Part shown: positions 12,565 to 23,454 of the stretch, in pieces
Position numbering within the stretch: the first letter of the stretch is position 1
How the letters are laid out: every line of letters starts with the position of its first letter
Translations under genes and position numbers: made by a program
DNA from: Ophioceras dolichostomum
Lineage: Eukaryota; Ascomycota; Sordariomycetes; Magnaporthales; Ophioceraceae
DNA length: 64,000 nt
Direction of reading: 5' to 3'
Assembly: GCA_003049485.1 (NCBI GenBank)
Contig: PYST01000043.1
Span: 114,253 to 178,252 of the forward strand
Notes under the pieces: model-generated
What the model was told of the DNA's origin: nothing
The model's database searches: none
Seen by the model: only the letters and a program-made list of their open reading frames with translations

Positions 12565-13362
12565 CTACTGCCGCGGCGGCCTCAACGGGCTGCCGGTCTG
12601 GATCGGGTCCGGACGGATCGGAGACCCGGGACGGGTGGGGTCGGGCCGGATCGGCGCGCCGGTCTTGACCGGGTCCGGGACGATGCCGCCCGTCGAGCTG
12701 AGGTGGCACTGCGTGATGATCTCGGTGATGAGCATGCCCCAGATGCGGTTCCGGTCCGCGGGCGGGAACTGTGACAGGAAGGCCGCGATCTCCTCGCTGT
12801 AGAGGTTCAGCTCGTCGAGCAGGTCGCACCGCACGGGAGGGGTCAGACGCTGGCGCGCCTTCAGCAGGGTCGCGGAGCCGGAGCCGTCACCGTCGACGCT
12901 GCCCGGGATCAGGATGGTGGATCCCCCGGGAGGCGGTATCTGCTTGGTGACGCCGGCCAGCTCGCGGAGCAGGAACTCGAGGGCGCGCACGTGGGCCTCC
13001 TCGGCGGGCGTGAGGTGCTTCTTGGCCTTGAGGTGCTGGAGCTCGAGCTCGACGCGCTTGATGGCGTCCTTCTTGGCCTGGTCGGCGTCCTTGGGGAGGG
13101 TGAGCTCCTGTCGCTTCGTCTTCTCCGTTTTGGTGGGGACCACGGCGCGCGGCGGGAGGATCCGGCCGCCGATGACGCAGAACCCGGTCTGGTCGAGGAT
13201 CAGCGGGTTGCAGATGCGCGGGTCGCTGGGGTTGATCCGCGAGGACGGGTCGCCGATTCGGAAGCCCTCCTGCCGGCTTTCGAGGTGGTCGGCTGTTTCC
13301 GCCGTCGGCAGGCCCAGCGCCAGGCTGAAGAGCGCCAGCGAGAGGGTCGTGACGGCCAGCAT
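12565..13362 (-). CDS. secreted four-cysteine protein of unknown function
   Basis: A single exon of 265 aa starting at the ATG at 13362. The first ~18 residues (MLAVTTLSLALFSLALG) are a clear signal peptide. The mature part has four cysteines, spaced widely enough for two disulfides, a Lys/Glu-rich helical stretch around residues 85-145, and a dibasic KTKR site near residue 84 that could be cut by a Kex2-type protease. The last ~35 residues are a proline-rich tail built from imperfect repeats of (T/P)G(A/S)PIRPDP. I recognise no catalytic domain. It is probably extracellular or wall-associated. An effector role is possible but nothing in the sequence proves it. It converges with the kinase gene at 437-2342 across 10 kb. 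Confidence 0.75.
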   Translation of the reverse strand: MLAVTTLSLALFSLALGLPTAETADHLESRQEGFRIGDPSSRINPSDPRICNPLILDQTGFCVIGGRILPPRAVVPTKTEKTKRQELTLPKDADQAKKDAIKRVELELQHLKAKKHLTPAEEAHVRALEFLLRELAGVTKQIPPPGGSTILIPGSVDGDGSGSATLLKARQRLTPPVRCDLLDELNLYSEEIAAFLSQFPPADRNRIWGMLITEIITQCHLSSTGGIVPDPVKTGAPIRPDPTRPGSPIRPDPIQTGSPLRPPRQ

Positions 13363-16298
13363 TGTTTTTCCTTTTTCTGTCTTCGTTGCTCCTACTGCGC
13401 CAGTTGTTGTAAGTTGCCGTTCCTTACTTTGTCTTGACGTTGTCTCGTGGCTCCTGTTGGTCCTTGGAGTTCGTCTGGCTAAGCCTGATTGTTTTGCTGT
13501 GAACTTAGGGGCTTCACGATTAGAAGAGGTGCGGACCCTGAGATCTAAATAGTCGAGTCACAGGTTGGGTGACTCTCGCGGTTGCGCTGGCAAGAACTGG
13601 CCAGAACCTCAGGAAACCGGGATGTCGTCGGTGATGCATGCATCACATGGAATGGGTAGTTATAAATAAAAAGAAATATACAGCTTTCGTTCTCTCTCTC
13701 GCCATCCCGCCGAGTCTCTGGATCACGCCCCTTACCGTGGCCCTCGTCTCTCCTCGCCTCTCCCCTCTTCCCTCTGCTTTGCTCTTGTGTTTGCTTGGTC
13801 GACCAAAGCGATAGCGTGATAAGGGGCTAGAAGTGGGCGGTCGCCGACGGCAACGGTCGGGCCTGATCATTTGACGTTAATATCGGAATAGATGAAGAAC
13901 TGTAGCAGATTCGGAGCGCATCGCTATGTGGCGGATAATAGCCGTGCCCTGGAGTTTACCCGGCCAGGCCAGTCAGGAGGCGGCGACCAGGGGCAAGGAT
14001 CAAGCCGCATTCTCCGGGCCCCGATATTCCAATTAGGAGATTCGGGGATCGGCCGAGAAGAAGAAAAAAGAGAAAGAGGCAAGCTGGGTAGACTGATGTC
14101 AAGGAAAATATAAGAGGCATTGTCCCGTCGTAAAGCGAAATAAGGTTGCATCCGTTATTGTGCCTATATCGCCCCCTTTTATGTTGACAGAGTTGATGCG
14201 ATCTGGTTCGGCCACTCACGGCCCCTATTCGGGCTTGCCAAGCTCGTTGATCGCATATTGCATGTGGACGGACGCCTCTTCTTCCTCCGCGCCGCCGACT
14301 CCAAAGGTGAGTGAGGGGATATCGCCAGTGAGGATGCGACATGGGGCGACCTGAGGCGGCCTTGGACGCGGTGAGATAGAGGACGTTGAAGGAGCGGGTG
14401 GTGGAAAATCAAAATCGCCGACCCTCCTCTCCCTCAAGACTGCTTCCGCCTGCGAGACGGTATCCTATTTTTATTAACACACTACCATTGTAGGGCCAGA
14501 GTTGTCGAGTCTCGAGCTCGGTGTGATATAAACCAAGGCCGACTGGCCCACGGCCTTTCTTTTCTCCTGAGCGCTGCGCTGCGCTGCGACGCTGGGAGAC
14601 TTTTCCCACGGCCCGCACAGGAGCGACATGAGGGTATTTGTCTTCATCTCCTGATTGATGCCTCTATGGCTAATCTCAGGGGAGAAGAAGATCAGGGCCC
14701 TTGATGTGACGTTGACGGCACTGTGCTGTGTTCTGCCTCGAGAGGAAAGAGACAGGGAGCGGGTAGAGACTCTGTCGATCCCGACGAGCCTGGAGGGCTG
14801 AACTCCCGGGCAGGTGAAGTTGAGGTAATGAACAGCAGAGGTGAGAGAGACTGGCAAAAGCCATGTGACTCGGTCGCTATCACGTCACCGTACTTACTGC
14901 CTGGACTTTCAAGCCAGTTTATCCGGACACCGTCAACTCGATCGCCACTGTTGCCACCACCTAGAGATCATGTGTCGTCAATCATCAGCTACCAAGTCAG
15001 CAGGCTCAGTCTTTCCCGTTCCGTTGCCTCCTCGATCGTCCTCCTCGATATTGGCAAGCCTGTATGAGCTTTTGTGTTGCTAATCCAGCCCCAAGCTTTG
15101 GAGCAAGATCCGGGTTGACAGAGGCAGACCGAATAGATCGTCAAGGATGAGGACCCAAGAATAGCTCAGGCCTAGACCCAGGCGACTAAATGATTGCGGG
15201 TCAGTCATAGTAGACCCATATGCTCGTTGCTGTCGCTGTCGATCGGTTTGATAGACTTAGAAAGTGGCCAAGACAAGTCAGTCGATATCCTTTAGGTTTA
15301 CGTTCCCTTATAGGTAGAGCTGAGCTGGGTCTGGACGACCAATGAGCCCTGAAAGTATACCACGTTGCTTCATCGTATAGCAGGTGTTGTGTTTATCGTA
15401 ACGTGAGGAAAAAGCAGGTCAGTGGCTGCGGAACAAGTGCAGAACGGAACGAGAGGGAGGGTGGATACTCCCTCGGAATGGCACAACCCACCGCTCGGTT
15501 GCGGCTCTCTGGGCCGCGTGAAACTTTGCTGTCTAAGCAGTCCTGGAGCCGCATGTTTAGCATCCTATCTGCGTCGCTTGAGCTGGCTTGGAGAGGAAGG
15601 TCGTACGGAGCGAGGCGGGATAAGTGAATAAGTCCACGACTCACGGCCGAGGACTAAGCCAGCACGACAAGCGGGGTATCTGGGACAATCTCCTCGCCGA
15701 CCTCGTCAGTCAGGCACAGGATCGAAGTACGACCCGTCCGATTGGCGTATCCGGGAGCGAATGTAGGTACGGTCCCATTCACTCAAGGAGGGTTGCATGG
15801 ACGGTACTCAACAGCTTGGGCTGAGAGAGTCCAAGTCCTGACACAGGATATGGGGACGGTAAGGAAACTAAACATACAAGGGTGGAAGTAAAACTCGCCT
15901 GTTCTCTTGGGGGTGATATGGATCGCCGCGCCGGTGAGCCCGAATCTATCGAAAATCAGGCCAAATCGAAGTAGCTTGATAGAGGACAACGGCAATAAGA
16001 GAAGGCGAGACTGGGTTCTTGCAAGGTGTGTTGTGGACGGCTAGGTAGAAGCTCAACTGAACGGGACAGACAAGGTACGTATTGGTTTCCCATGGAATCA
16101 CGCGAAGTCCCCGAGCATCAGTAGTAGAGACGACGTGTGCGCTTGAAAAACAAAATTTGAATCTAAGTTCTCTATACTGAAGAAAGGAATAAGAAACGGA
16201 GAATGAAAGGGTATCACATGCCTTTTACCACTTAGGGCCTCCTCCGCACACAACCATCCAGCAACCGCAACCACACCACCCGACTTCCCCAAACACCA
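13363..16298. other. intergenic region, no supported gene
   Basis: The part next to 13362 should be the promoter and leader of the secreted-protein gene. It has pyrimidine-rich stretches at 13368-13440 and a TATA-like tataaataaaaag at 13661-13674. Beyond that only short, inconsistent ORFs occur. A minus-strand ORF at 14225-14437 has some protein-like composition but no phase-matched partner exon. Confidence 0.4.
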
Positions 16299-17029
16299 TC
16301 ATGTCCTCGCCTTAATCTTCCTCACAACAACGCGCTGCCCATCGCGCTCCCACCCAACACCATCCTTACCCCTCAGCTCCTCCCAGCTCCTCCCCGTCGA
16401 CCTCACCAAGAACGCCAAATCAACAGACAAGTACGTCCGCCCAAAGCACAGCAGCGCCTGCCTCCGCATCAGCGGCTCCGCAAACTCCATCAGCCTCGCC
16501 TTATGACCATCAACGGCGGCCCTCAGCCTGGCAAAAGCCGCGTAATTATCCTGCGCCAGCGCGCGCAGCACGGCGTCGACCCTCACGTCGCGCAGGCCGT
16601 ATCGCAGGCGCGCCACGTGCGCCTCCGACAGGTCCCCCCTGCGGCAGGCGGCGTCCAGCACGAGGTAACCAGACACCTCCTGGAGCTCGACGCTCGTGAG
16701 CGGGCGGCGCGGGTGGATGCGGCGGAGCAGGTGGAGGATGGCCGGGTGGTAGGACTCGGGCTGCTTGACGAGCACGGCGAGGCGCACGCAGAAGAGGTAG
16801 GCCTGCGCGGCGAAGTCGTCGGCGCGCTGGGAGGCGACGATGCCCTCGCGCAGTTTACGGAGCGCCATCAGCACGGCGGAGAGGTCGTGGGAGGGGCCGG
16901 GGGCGGCGGCTGCGGCGGCGAGCGCGGATTTGGATGGCGGGGGTAGCTGCTGCTGCTTGGCGCTGGCCTTTGAGGTAGTAGAGGGGACTACTCCTCCTCC
17001 TCCTCCGGCCCCGGTAGCCCCGGTTGCAG

Positions 17030-17060
<31 letters not shown>

Positions 17061-17389
17061 ACTGCTGCTGGCGGCACTACTGCTACCCGCATCTATGCTG
17101 AGTGAGGCGAACTGCGCTAGGAGAGAGTCTCGGTCGCCGGCGTCCGAGCAGAATGTGAGGTACCGCTTGACAATCTCAGTGTAGTATTGGTTCTGGACCT
17201 TGAAGTCTAGCAGCCTAGGTAGCAAGCGGGGAAGTATTTGAGCGATAGGTACGCGAATATTGTTTCAGCTAGCGCAGGCGGGATGGATGTGGATAGGTTG
17301 GTAGGTAGGCGATAACCTAAGAATGAGGCCGGAATATCGGGCGGGGACTCTGCGAATTACCTCGTCTCCCCTTTGGAGGGCAGCCCCAT
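16299..17389 (-). CDS. CSN8/PSMD8/EIF3K-like (PCI-type) helical protein
   Basis: The long reading frame from 17214 down to the TGA at 16299 encodes about 305 aa. It opens with a helical segment containing KVQNQYY and RYLTFCSDAGDRD. A low-complexity Ser/Asn/Ala/Gly linker follows (CTG/TTG-rich on the plus strand near 17030-17090). Then comes a region with helices resembling the CSN8/PSMD8/EIF3K fold (LRKLREGI, AYLFCVRLAVL, GYLVLDAACRRGDL). No in-frame ATG opens this exon. One phase-consistent solution adds a 29-nt first exon, 17389-17361 (MGLPSKGETR), with a GTAATT donor and a TACCTAG acceptor (intron 17360-17215), giving 314 aa. Other 5' exons are possible. The helical-scaffold assignment is by resemblance, and the function in proteasome, signalosome or mRNA export is unknown. 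Confidence 0.65.
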
Positions 17390-18102
17390 GCTCTCCAGTG
17401 GATCAACCTCGACAGGCTTCAGGCGGCCCCAATGGCCCGCCGACCCGCGACCATGAGGCATCTTCGCTTGGGGATGCGATGTCGAGACCCGGAAGGAGCC
17501 GCTAGAATAGCTAGGCCAAGTGGCGCGCCAAACATCGCCGAACCACCTTGTCGGCCGCTGTGGGATTCAGGGACTCGGGGATCAGCACCCCGCAATTGAC
17601 GTCAAGCGACGGAGCTCTGGGGCTATCTTATCGGTTGGACTGTAGATCACGTGATACCCCTGGCCGAGGCCATAGGTGGCTCACTGCCTGGCCTCTAAGG
17701 ATGTCCAAGGTCCCCAAACGAGCGATTTTGGTCTGGTGTATCATGCATTAATTTTGTGGTGGCTGGCGTGGATTGAAGCAGCCTTGTGTGGTGTAGAATG
17801 GTTCCTCCCGGAAGAAATTCGCCCCAGACGCCTTGAAAGATGCAACATTCCATCTCTCTTCTAGTATTGCATCACGAGTTCCATCTCTAGCCCACGCAGA
17901 TTAATAGGACGCAAAGAAATCGGAGCAGAACAAAAGGAAAAGAAACCAGAACAAAATCTTTTTGTGTAAAACAGAGAGTAGGGTCTCTGCCGGGTATTCC
18001 ATAATGGCTCTCGCCCTTTGGCTGCTTGTCCTGCTTGTCGACGTGCTTTTGCCTCCCAAATCCCGCCAATTTGGTAACTCTCGGCCCGCCTTTCCTCACC
18101 TA
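17390..18102. other. intergenic region
   Basis: No supported gene. It contains the presumed promoter of the PCI-like gene and the 3' flank of DPM1, both minus-strand genes. Short ORFs here lack bias or motifs. Confidence 0.4.
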
Positions 18103-19139
18103 CTAGACCCTCGCCCATAGCGATATAATACCCTTCGCATACTCGACAATCTCCTCTCCACCCAGTTTGGAGTCGCTGTTTACGACACCAGATCGTTAGC
18201 CTAGTTCTCTCCACATCCATACCACACCCAGTCTGTAATAAGATGTCCGGGAAGGAACTTGGTCGCAGGTCGCATGCAACTCACCCGTAAACCCGATCCA
18301 CAAAAGTGATGGGCACCTCGGCGATCGAGAAACCTAGCGCCTTGGCCGTGACGGCGAGTGCCATCTGCATGCTGAACCCGCGGACGTCGGTCGTCTCGAA
18401 CAGCTTCTCGAGCACGGAGCGCTTGTACAGTCGGAACGACCCCGTCAGGTCGCTCACGCCGGGCCGCAGCACGGTGTCGGCCAGGATGTTGGCGCCCTTG
18501 GAGGTCATGCGCCTCTTCAGGTCCCAGCCGTGCACACCGCCGCCCGCGGCGTAGCGGGTGCCCGTCACGATGTCGTAGTCGGCCGTCTTTTGCGTCGCGA
18601 TCATCTGCGGGATGAATTTTGGGTGGTGCGAGAAGTCGGCTGCATGCAGGATGACAGACATTTTAGGTCAGTCAGCCGGTCAGCAAGTGGGATGGATGTA
18701 CGCAGGGGCGGAGGAAGATGGCGAGGCCAAGGATTGTGTGTATGTATGCATGAATGTATGTATGTCTGCGTAACGTACCGTCCATGATGATAATGAAGTT
18801 GCCCTTAGCAAACTGCAGCCCATGGACATACGCCGTGCCCAGGCCCAGCTTCCCCGTCCGCGTCTTGAGGACGACGTGCGGGGCGAAGACCTTGACCAGC
18901 TGGTTCGCGACGTCCTGGGTGCCGTCCGGCGAACCGTCGTCGACAATGACGAGCTCCCAGTCGAGCTTCTGCTCCGTAAACATCTTGTTCAGCATCCAGG
19001 TGATGATCGGCAGGTTCTGGCGCTCGTTGAACGTCGGCAATATGACCGAGTAGAAGTCCTTGGTTGACGATGACGACAACGACGAGCCGCCTCCTCCTGA
19101 GCTCGAGGAGCTGGCCGTCTTCTTCTTTGAGGGCGCCAT
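18103..19139 (-). CDS. DPM1: dolichol-phosphate mannosyltransferase catalytic subunit
   Basis: Three exons on the minus strand: 19139-18779, 18639-18285 and 18175-18103. Introns are 139 and 109 nt with GTACGT/TGCAG and GTGAGT/AACAG borders, and all phases match, giving 262 aa. It is a GT2 glycosyltransferase that makes dolichyl-phosphate mannose from GDP-mannose on the ER. That product is the donor for N-glycans, O-mannose and GPI anchors. Visible motifs are SVILPTFNERQNLP, VIVDDGSPDGT, and the acceptor-site IMDADFSHHPKFIP, which is created exactly at the first splice junction. SFRLYKRSVLE and a GxVDRVYG-like segment also occur. The protein ends at AKGIISLWARV with no C-terminal membrane anchor. 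It is therefore the short human/S. pombe type, which in those species needs DPM2/DPM3-like partners. The N-terminal Ser/Gly run is a variable tail. Confidence 0.95.
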
Positions 19140-19831
19140 CTAGAAGGTGTGTAGCGGTGCTGGGTGGGTTGGTCAATGTTTCGCAATGGTGTCGGTCGAT
19201 GTGGGAGGGAGAAGAAAAGAGAAGAGAAGAAGAAGTCGAGGAGTATTAGGGCGAGCAATAGAAAGGAGCGACGTCGGTGGGTTCGTGGTGGTCAATGGGA
19301 GCTCGAGCTAAGGTGGCATTATTAGAGCACCTTGCTGTCCAGATTGCAGGTGACGTGCAGTCGCGAACGCGAACCCCTGACTTATCGATAAAGAATGAAT
19401 TGATGACTCAGCACGCCACCTTTTCCAGTTCCCAAGGCTCCGTCACTGCCTGCCTCGAACATCACAGACTTCTATTCGCAATGTTTGTTTATGGAGCAAA
19501 GTCCCCTTCTTCAAGACGTCGCTGATCTCGACATTTTTGCGTAGCTATCGTAACACACATCTCAAACTCAAACTCTTCCACCGATGCACACATGAACCCT
19601 AGATCAATCTGTACCTAAATGCTGTCACACTTGGGGCCATCGTCATACATCCAAGCTCCGTTACTTTTCGTTAGAGTCATCATGTAAAATCTGCTTGCGC
19701 AGAGAATTCCATATAAAATCACTCACAGCCCTAATTCCTTGTCTCCCGGCGTCTGCTTTCCCTCTTCTCCATCATTTTTTCGCCCTCTCATCACGTTCAC
19801 CTAATCAACTCAAAGATTGGGGCACAATGCC
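19140..19831. other. intergenic region between DPM1 and the ENA ATPase
   Basis: No gene seen. It carries the promoter of DPM1 (minus strand, start 19139), with purine-rich gagaagaaaagag on the plus strand equivalent to a pyrimidine-rich leader on the coding strand. The far side is the 3' flank of the ATPase gene. Confidence 0.45.
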
Positions 19832-20845
19832 TTAACCACTCAAGGTCCGGGAGCGGCTCTTGACGCTGCTCCTCCAGCTCTTCAGCGACGTGAACGAAAT
19901 GGTCTTGCTGAACGTGAAGGAGCGGCCCTCGTTGTCCTCGCTTCCCTGGCTGAACGGGCCGCGGACGACGGCGTGGTCGTCGAGGAGCTTGTACTGCCTC
20001 TTGATGAACTTCCAGACCTCGACGCCCAGCACGAAGACGATGAGCCCGCCGAAGACCAGGCCCCACTCCCACGAGATGCCCTGGTGCTTGAACACGTTGG
20101 TGTTGAGGCCCGGTATGTAGACGGTGGCGAAGACCGACACGAAGGCCAGCACGACGGACCAGAACAGGAAGCGGTTCTCGTACACGTCCTTGAAGAAGGG
20201 GAACTTGCTCTCGTCGTCCGGGTTGAGGCGGAACATGGACCGGCGCAGCGACTTGAACTCCCAGGCCGAGATGAGGATCAGCCAGGTCAGCTCGGCGAAG
20301 ACGGCGGCGCGGGCGCGGAACACGATCTCGCACTGCGGCGAGTAGTGCGTGTTGCAGTCGCGGCCCAGCTCGCCGCTGTGCACGCCGTACACGATGATGA
20401 CGAAGGTCATGAGCGTGCACGTGCCCATGATGAGGCCGTAGATGAGCATGTCGACGATGATCTGGTTGGTGAAGACGCCGCGCTTGGTCGAGTGGGGCGG
20501 CTTGCGCATCACCTCGGCGCTGGCCTTCTCGCGGCCCAGGCCGAAGGCCGGGAACGAGGACGTGAGCATGTTGATCCACAGGATCTGCAGCGGCGAGATG
20601 GGGAAGACGGAGACCCCGGACTGGTCCTGGAAGCCCAGCCCCGCGATCAGGAGGATGACCTCGCCGACGTTGGAGGTCAGCAGGTGCAGCACGAACTTCT
20701 GGATGTTATCGAACATGCGCCTGCCCTCGCGGATGGCGGCCACGATCGAGTTGAACTTGTCGTCGGTCAGCACGATCTTGGCCGCGGACTTGGCCACGTC
20801 GGACCCGGAGCCCATGGCGATGCCGACGTCGGCGTTGCTCAGCGA

Positions 20846-20878
<33 letters not shown>

Positions 20879-23454
20879 CATGAAGGCCCTCCGGCGGCGC
20901 AGGGCCTCGATCATGCGGGTCTTGGTGTCAGGTGCGCAGCGGGCGATGACCAGCGGGAGCTCCTCGAGCGCGTCGATCTCCGCCTCGGTGAGCTTGTCGA
21001 AGTCGGTGGCCTTCTGCACGACGGACGACGCAACGGAGTCGGGCAGGACTCCCAGGTTGTACGGCAGGATGCCGACCTCCTTGGCGATGGCGGTCGCGGT
21101 GGCCGGGTGGTCGCCCGTGAGCATGTGCACGCGGATGCCCGCGTTGGAGCACTCGCGGATCGCTGGCGTGGTCTCCTTGCGCGGCGGGTCGTAGATGCCG
21201 ACCAGTCCGAGCAGCGTCAGGCCTGATTCGACCTGGCTGCGGAGTTTCTCGTCGTCCGCTTTGCCCGCCTTCTCGGGGTCCGACGGGTCCGACGAGAGGC
21301 TGTCTCCAGTGGTGGCGGGGGCGGCCTGCTTCTGCTGCTGCGATGTGAATCGGCCGTCCCAGTTGCGGTAGGCGATGGCGAGCACACGCTGGCCTTGCGA
21401 GGCGAAGCTGTCCATGTAATGCAGGATGCGTTCCTTCAGCTCGGCGGTCATGGGCTCCTCGGACTCGCCCTGGCCGACAGTGCTGCACAGGTCGATGATG
21501 CGCTCGACAGCACCCTTGGTGAAAATCAGGCTGTTGTCCGTGGGGATACCCAGGTCGTTTTCCTCGGGCGCGTTGTACACGACGCTCATGCGCTTGATGG
21601 TGCTGTCGAAGGGAAATTCGGCAACTTGTTTCCAGCCCTTGACCTCGAGCGCCTTCTTCCCGCGCTCGAAGCGCCAGGCGAAGACCTGCAGCGCGATCTC
21701 GGTCGGCTCGCCAGTCGTCTGCCACTTGCTTTGCTCCTGGTCGAAGCGCACGGTGGCGAGGTTGCACAGAGCTCCCGACAGCAAGAACATGCGCAGCTCC
21801 GGCGTCATCTCGGCCAGAGGTTCCGGAGCTTTCTTGACTGCCTTGTCATGTGCCTGGTTGAGCTTCTCCTCTGGCACGTCGAACTTGAGGGCACCCGCGC
21901 TGCGCTCCGCGTCATAGTCGCGCCTGACCTCCGGCTCCTGGCTCGCGGAAGTCTCACTGAAGGTGACTGTGCCCGCGGTGGGGTCAGACGGATCCATGGA
22001 GTCCCGCACCGTGTAGATCTTGGAGGCCGGCAGCCAGACCTTCTTGACAATCATGGCGCCCTGGGTCAGTGTGCCGGTCTTGTCCGAGCAGATGTTGGTC
22101 ACTCCGCCCAGAGCTTCAAGCGCAGACAGATCTCTGTATTACGTGACAGTCGTCAGTTATCAAGTTAAGAACCACATGACTCCACAAGAAGACAAAGACG
22201 ACATACCGGACGACGACGTTGGCCTTTCGCATCACGCGAGTAGCCTGAACCATGGTAATGGTGAGAACCGCCACCAGCGACTCGGGAATGATGGCAATAC
22301 CGGTGGAAATGGCGTAGATGACGACCTCGTGGGGGATGTTGAAGCGGTTGACGGCGAACACGATGACGGCCAGCAGCAGGGCGCAGCCGAAGAGCACATA
22401 AGCGAGTGCGGCGAGCTTCTTCTGCAGCGGCGTGCCTTCGGTCAGGCCCAGGAACTTGCCCAGGAAGTCGTAGATGCGCTTGATCAGACCGATGACAGGC
22501 TGGCGCTTGCCGTACTTGCGCCAGTTCATCGAGCGGCCCTGCTTGGGCTTCTTGCGCGTCGAGGCGGCAATCTTGCCGACCTCGGTGCCCATGCCGGTCT
22601 CGACCACGATCCCACGACCGCGGCCCTTACGCACGATGGTCGTGGCGTATGCGATGTTCACCCGGTCGCCGATGCCCACCTCCTCGTCGGTTGTGGCCAC
22701 CTGGTCTGAGCCGGGCACCTTGATGTTGTTCTCGACGATCTTGTCCACCGGCATGGACTCGCCTGTCAGGGACTGCTCGTCGCACGACAGGTTCATCACT
22801 TCGAAGAGCCGCACGTCGGCTGGCACGGTGTCGCCCATTTTCAGGATAACGACATCACCGGGAACGACTTGGGCACTGCGGGTGAGGGTTGGTGGAGGCG
22901 TGCTGATTAGTATAGATCCTTTCCTCTTGTTAGGAGTGGCACACTTACTTGGGAATAACTTGGGTCTTTCCATCGCGAAGCACAGTCGCACTAGGAGAGG
23001 AGAGGGCGCGCAGAGCGTCCATCTTCTTCTCGGCACGGTACTCCTGAACGAAGCCGATGGAGACATTGAGAACAATGACAGCAGCCAGCACGGCGCCCTC
23101 TACGTAATCATGAATACCAAACGACAGGGCCATGGCAAAGATGAGGACCTGGATGGGACTCGGGAGCGTCCGGTATTAGCGAGCGGCTGCGCATGGTGGT
23201 GAGGTTTAGCCTGGCGGTGAGAACCCTGTGAAGGAATAGAAGCGACGTACGAGGACCATGGCATTGAACAATTGCTTCAGAAAAATAGTGTACCAGGGAA
23301 TCGCGCCACCCGTATCTAGCTCATTCGGCGGGTACTCTTTGGACAGCTCCGCGACCTGGACTGTCGTCAACCCCTTGTCGACGTCTGTGCCGAGCTTGGA
23401 TGAGACATCTTCGACCGATAGGAGGAAGGGATGGCGGTCGAAGTTGCGAGACAT
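19832..23454 (-). CDS. ENA-type (type IID) P-type cation-exporting ATPase
   Basis: Four exons on the minus strand: 23454-23251, 23148-22949, 22875-22207 and 22133-19832. Introns of 102, 73 and 73 nt have GT-AG borders and matching phases, giving 1124 aa, the usual size for fungal ENA pumps. These plasma-membrane ATPases export Na+ (and often K+ or Li+) and matter for salt and alkaline-pH tolerance. Visible P-ATPase signatures are the actuator TGES motif (SLTGESMP), the phosphorylation site ICSDKTGTLTQG at the start of exon 4, and the hinge MTGDGVNDAPSL. The M4 segment is IIPESLVAVLTITM, which favours ENA over SERCA or PMR1. C-terminal membrane helices follow. Residue-level ion selectivity cannot be read here, so ENA rather than Ca2+ transport is a family-level judgement. 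Confidence 0.92.

Noticed and set aside
12914..13552. Plus-strand ORF opposite the secreted-protein gene
   Set aside because: Antisense frame without domain signs. The minus strand has a signal peptide and a coherent protein.
14225..14437. Minus-strand ORF with protein-like stretch (ILTGDIPSLTFGVGG)
   Set aside because: It stops just before a GTGAGT, and no phase-compatible partner exon or family signature was found. The plus strand is equally plausible by composition.
16503..16946. Plus-strand ORF opposite the PCI-like gene
   Set aside because: Antisense of the helical protein, with low-complexity His/Val/Arg composition and no motif.
19817..21226. Plus-strand ORF of 469 codons opposite the ENA ATPase
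   Set aside because: It is the antisense of a strongly supported P-type ATPase exon. Its Gly/Val/Asp/His-rich composition is what G/C-ending codons give on the opposite strand.
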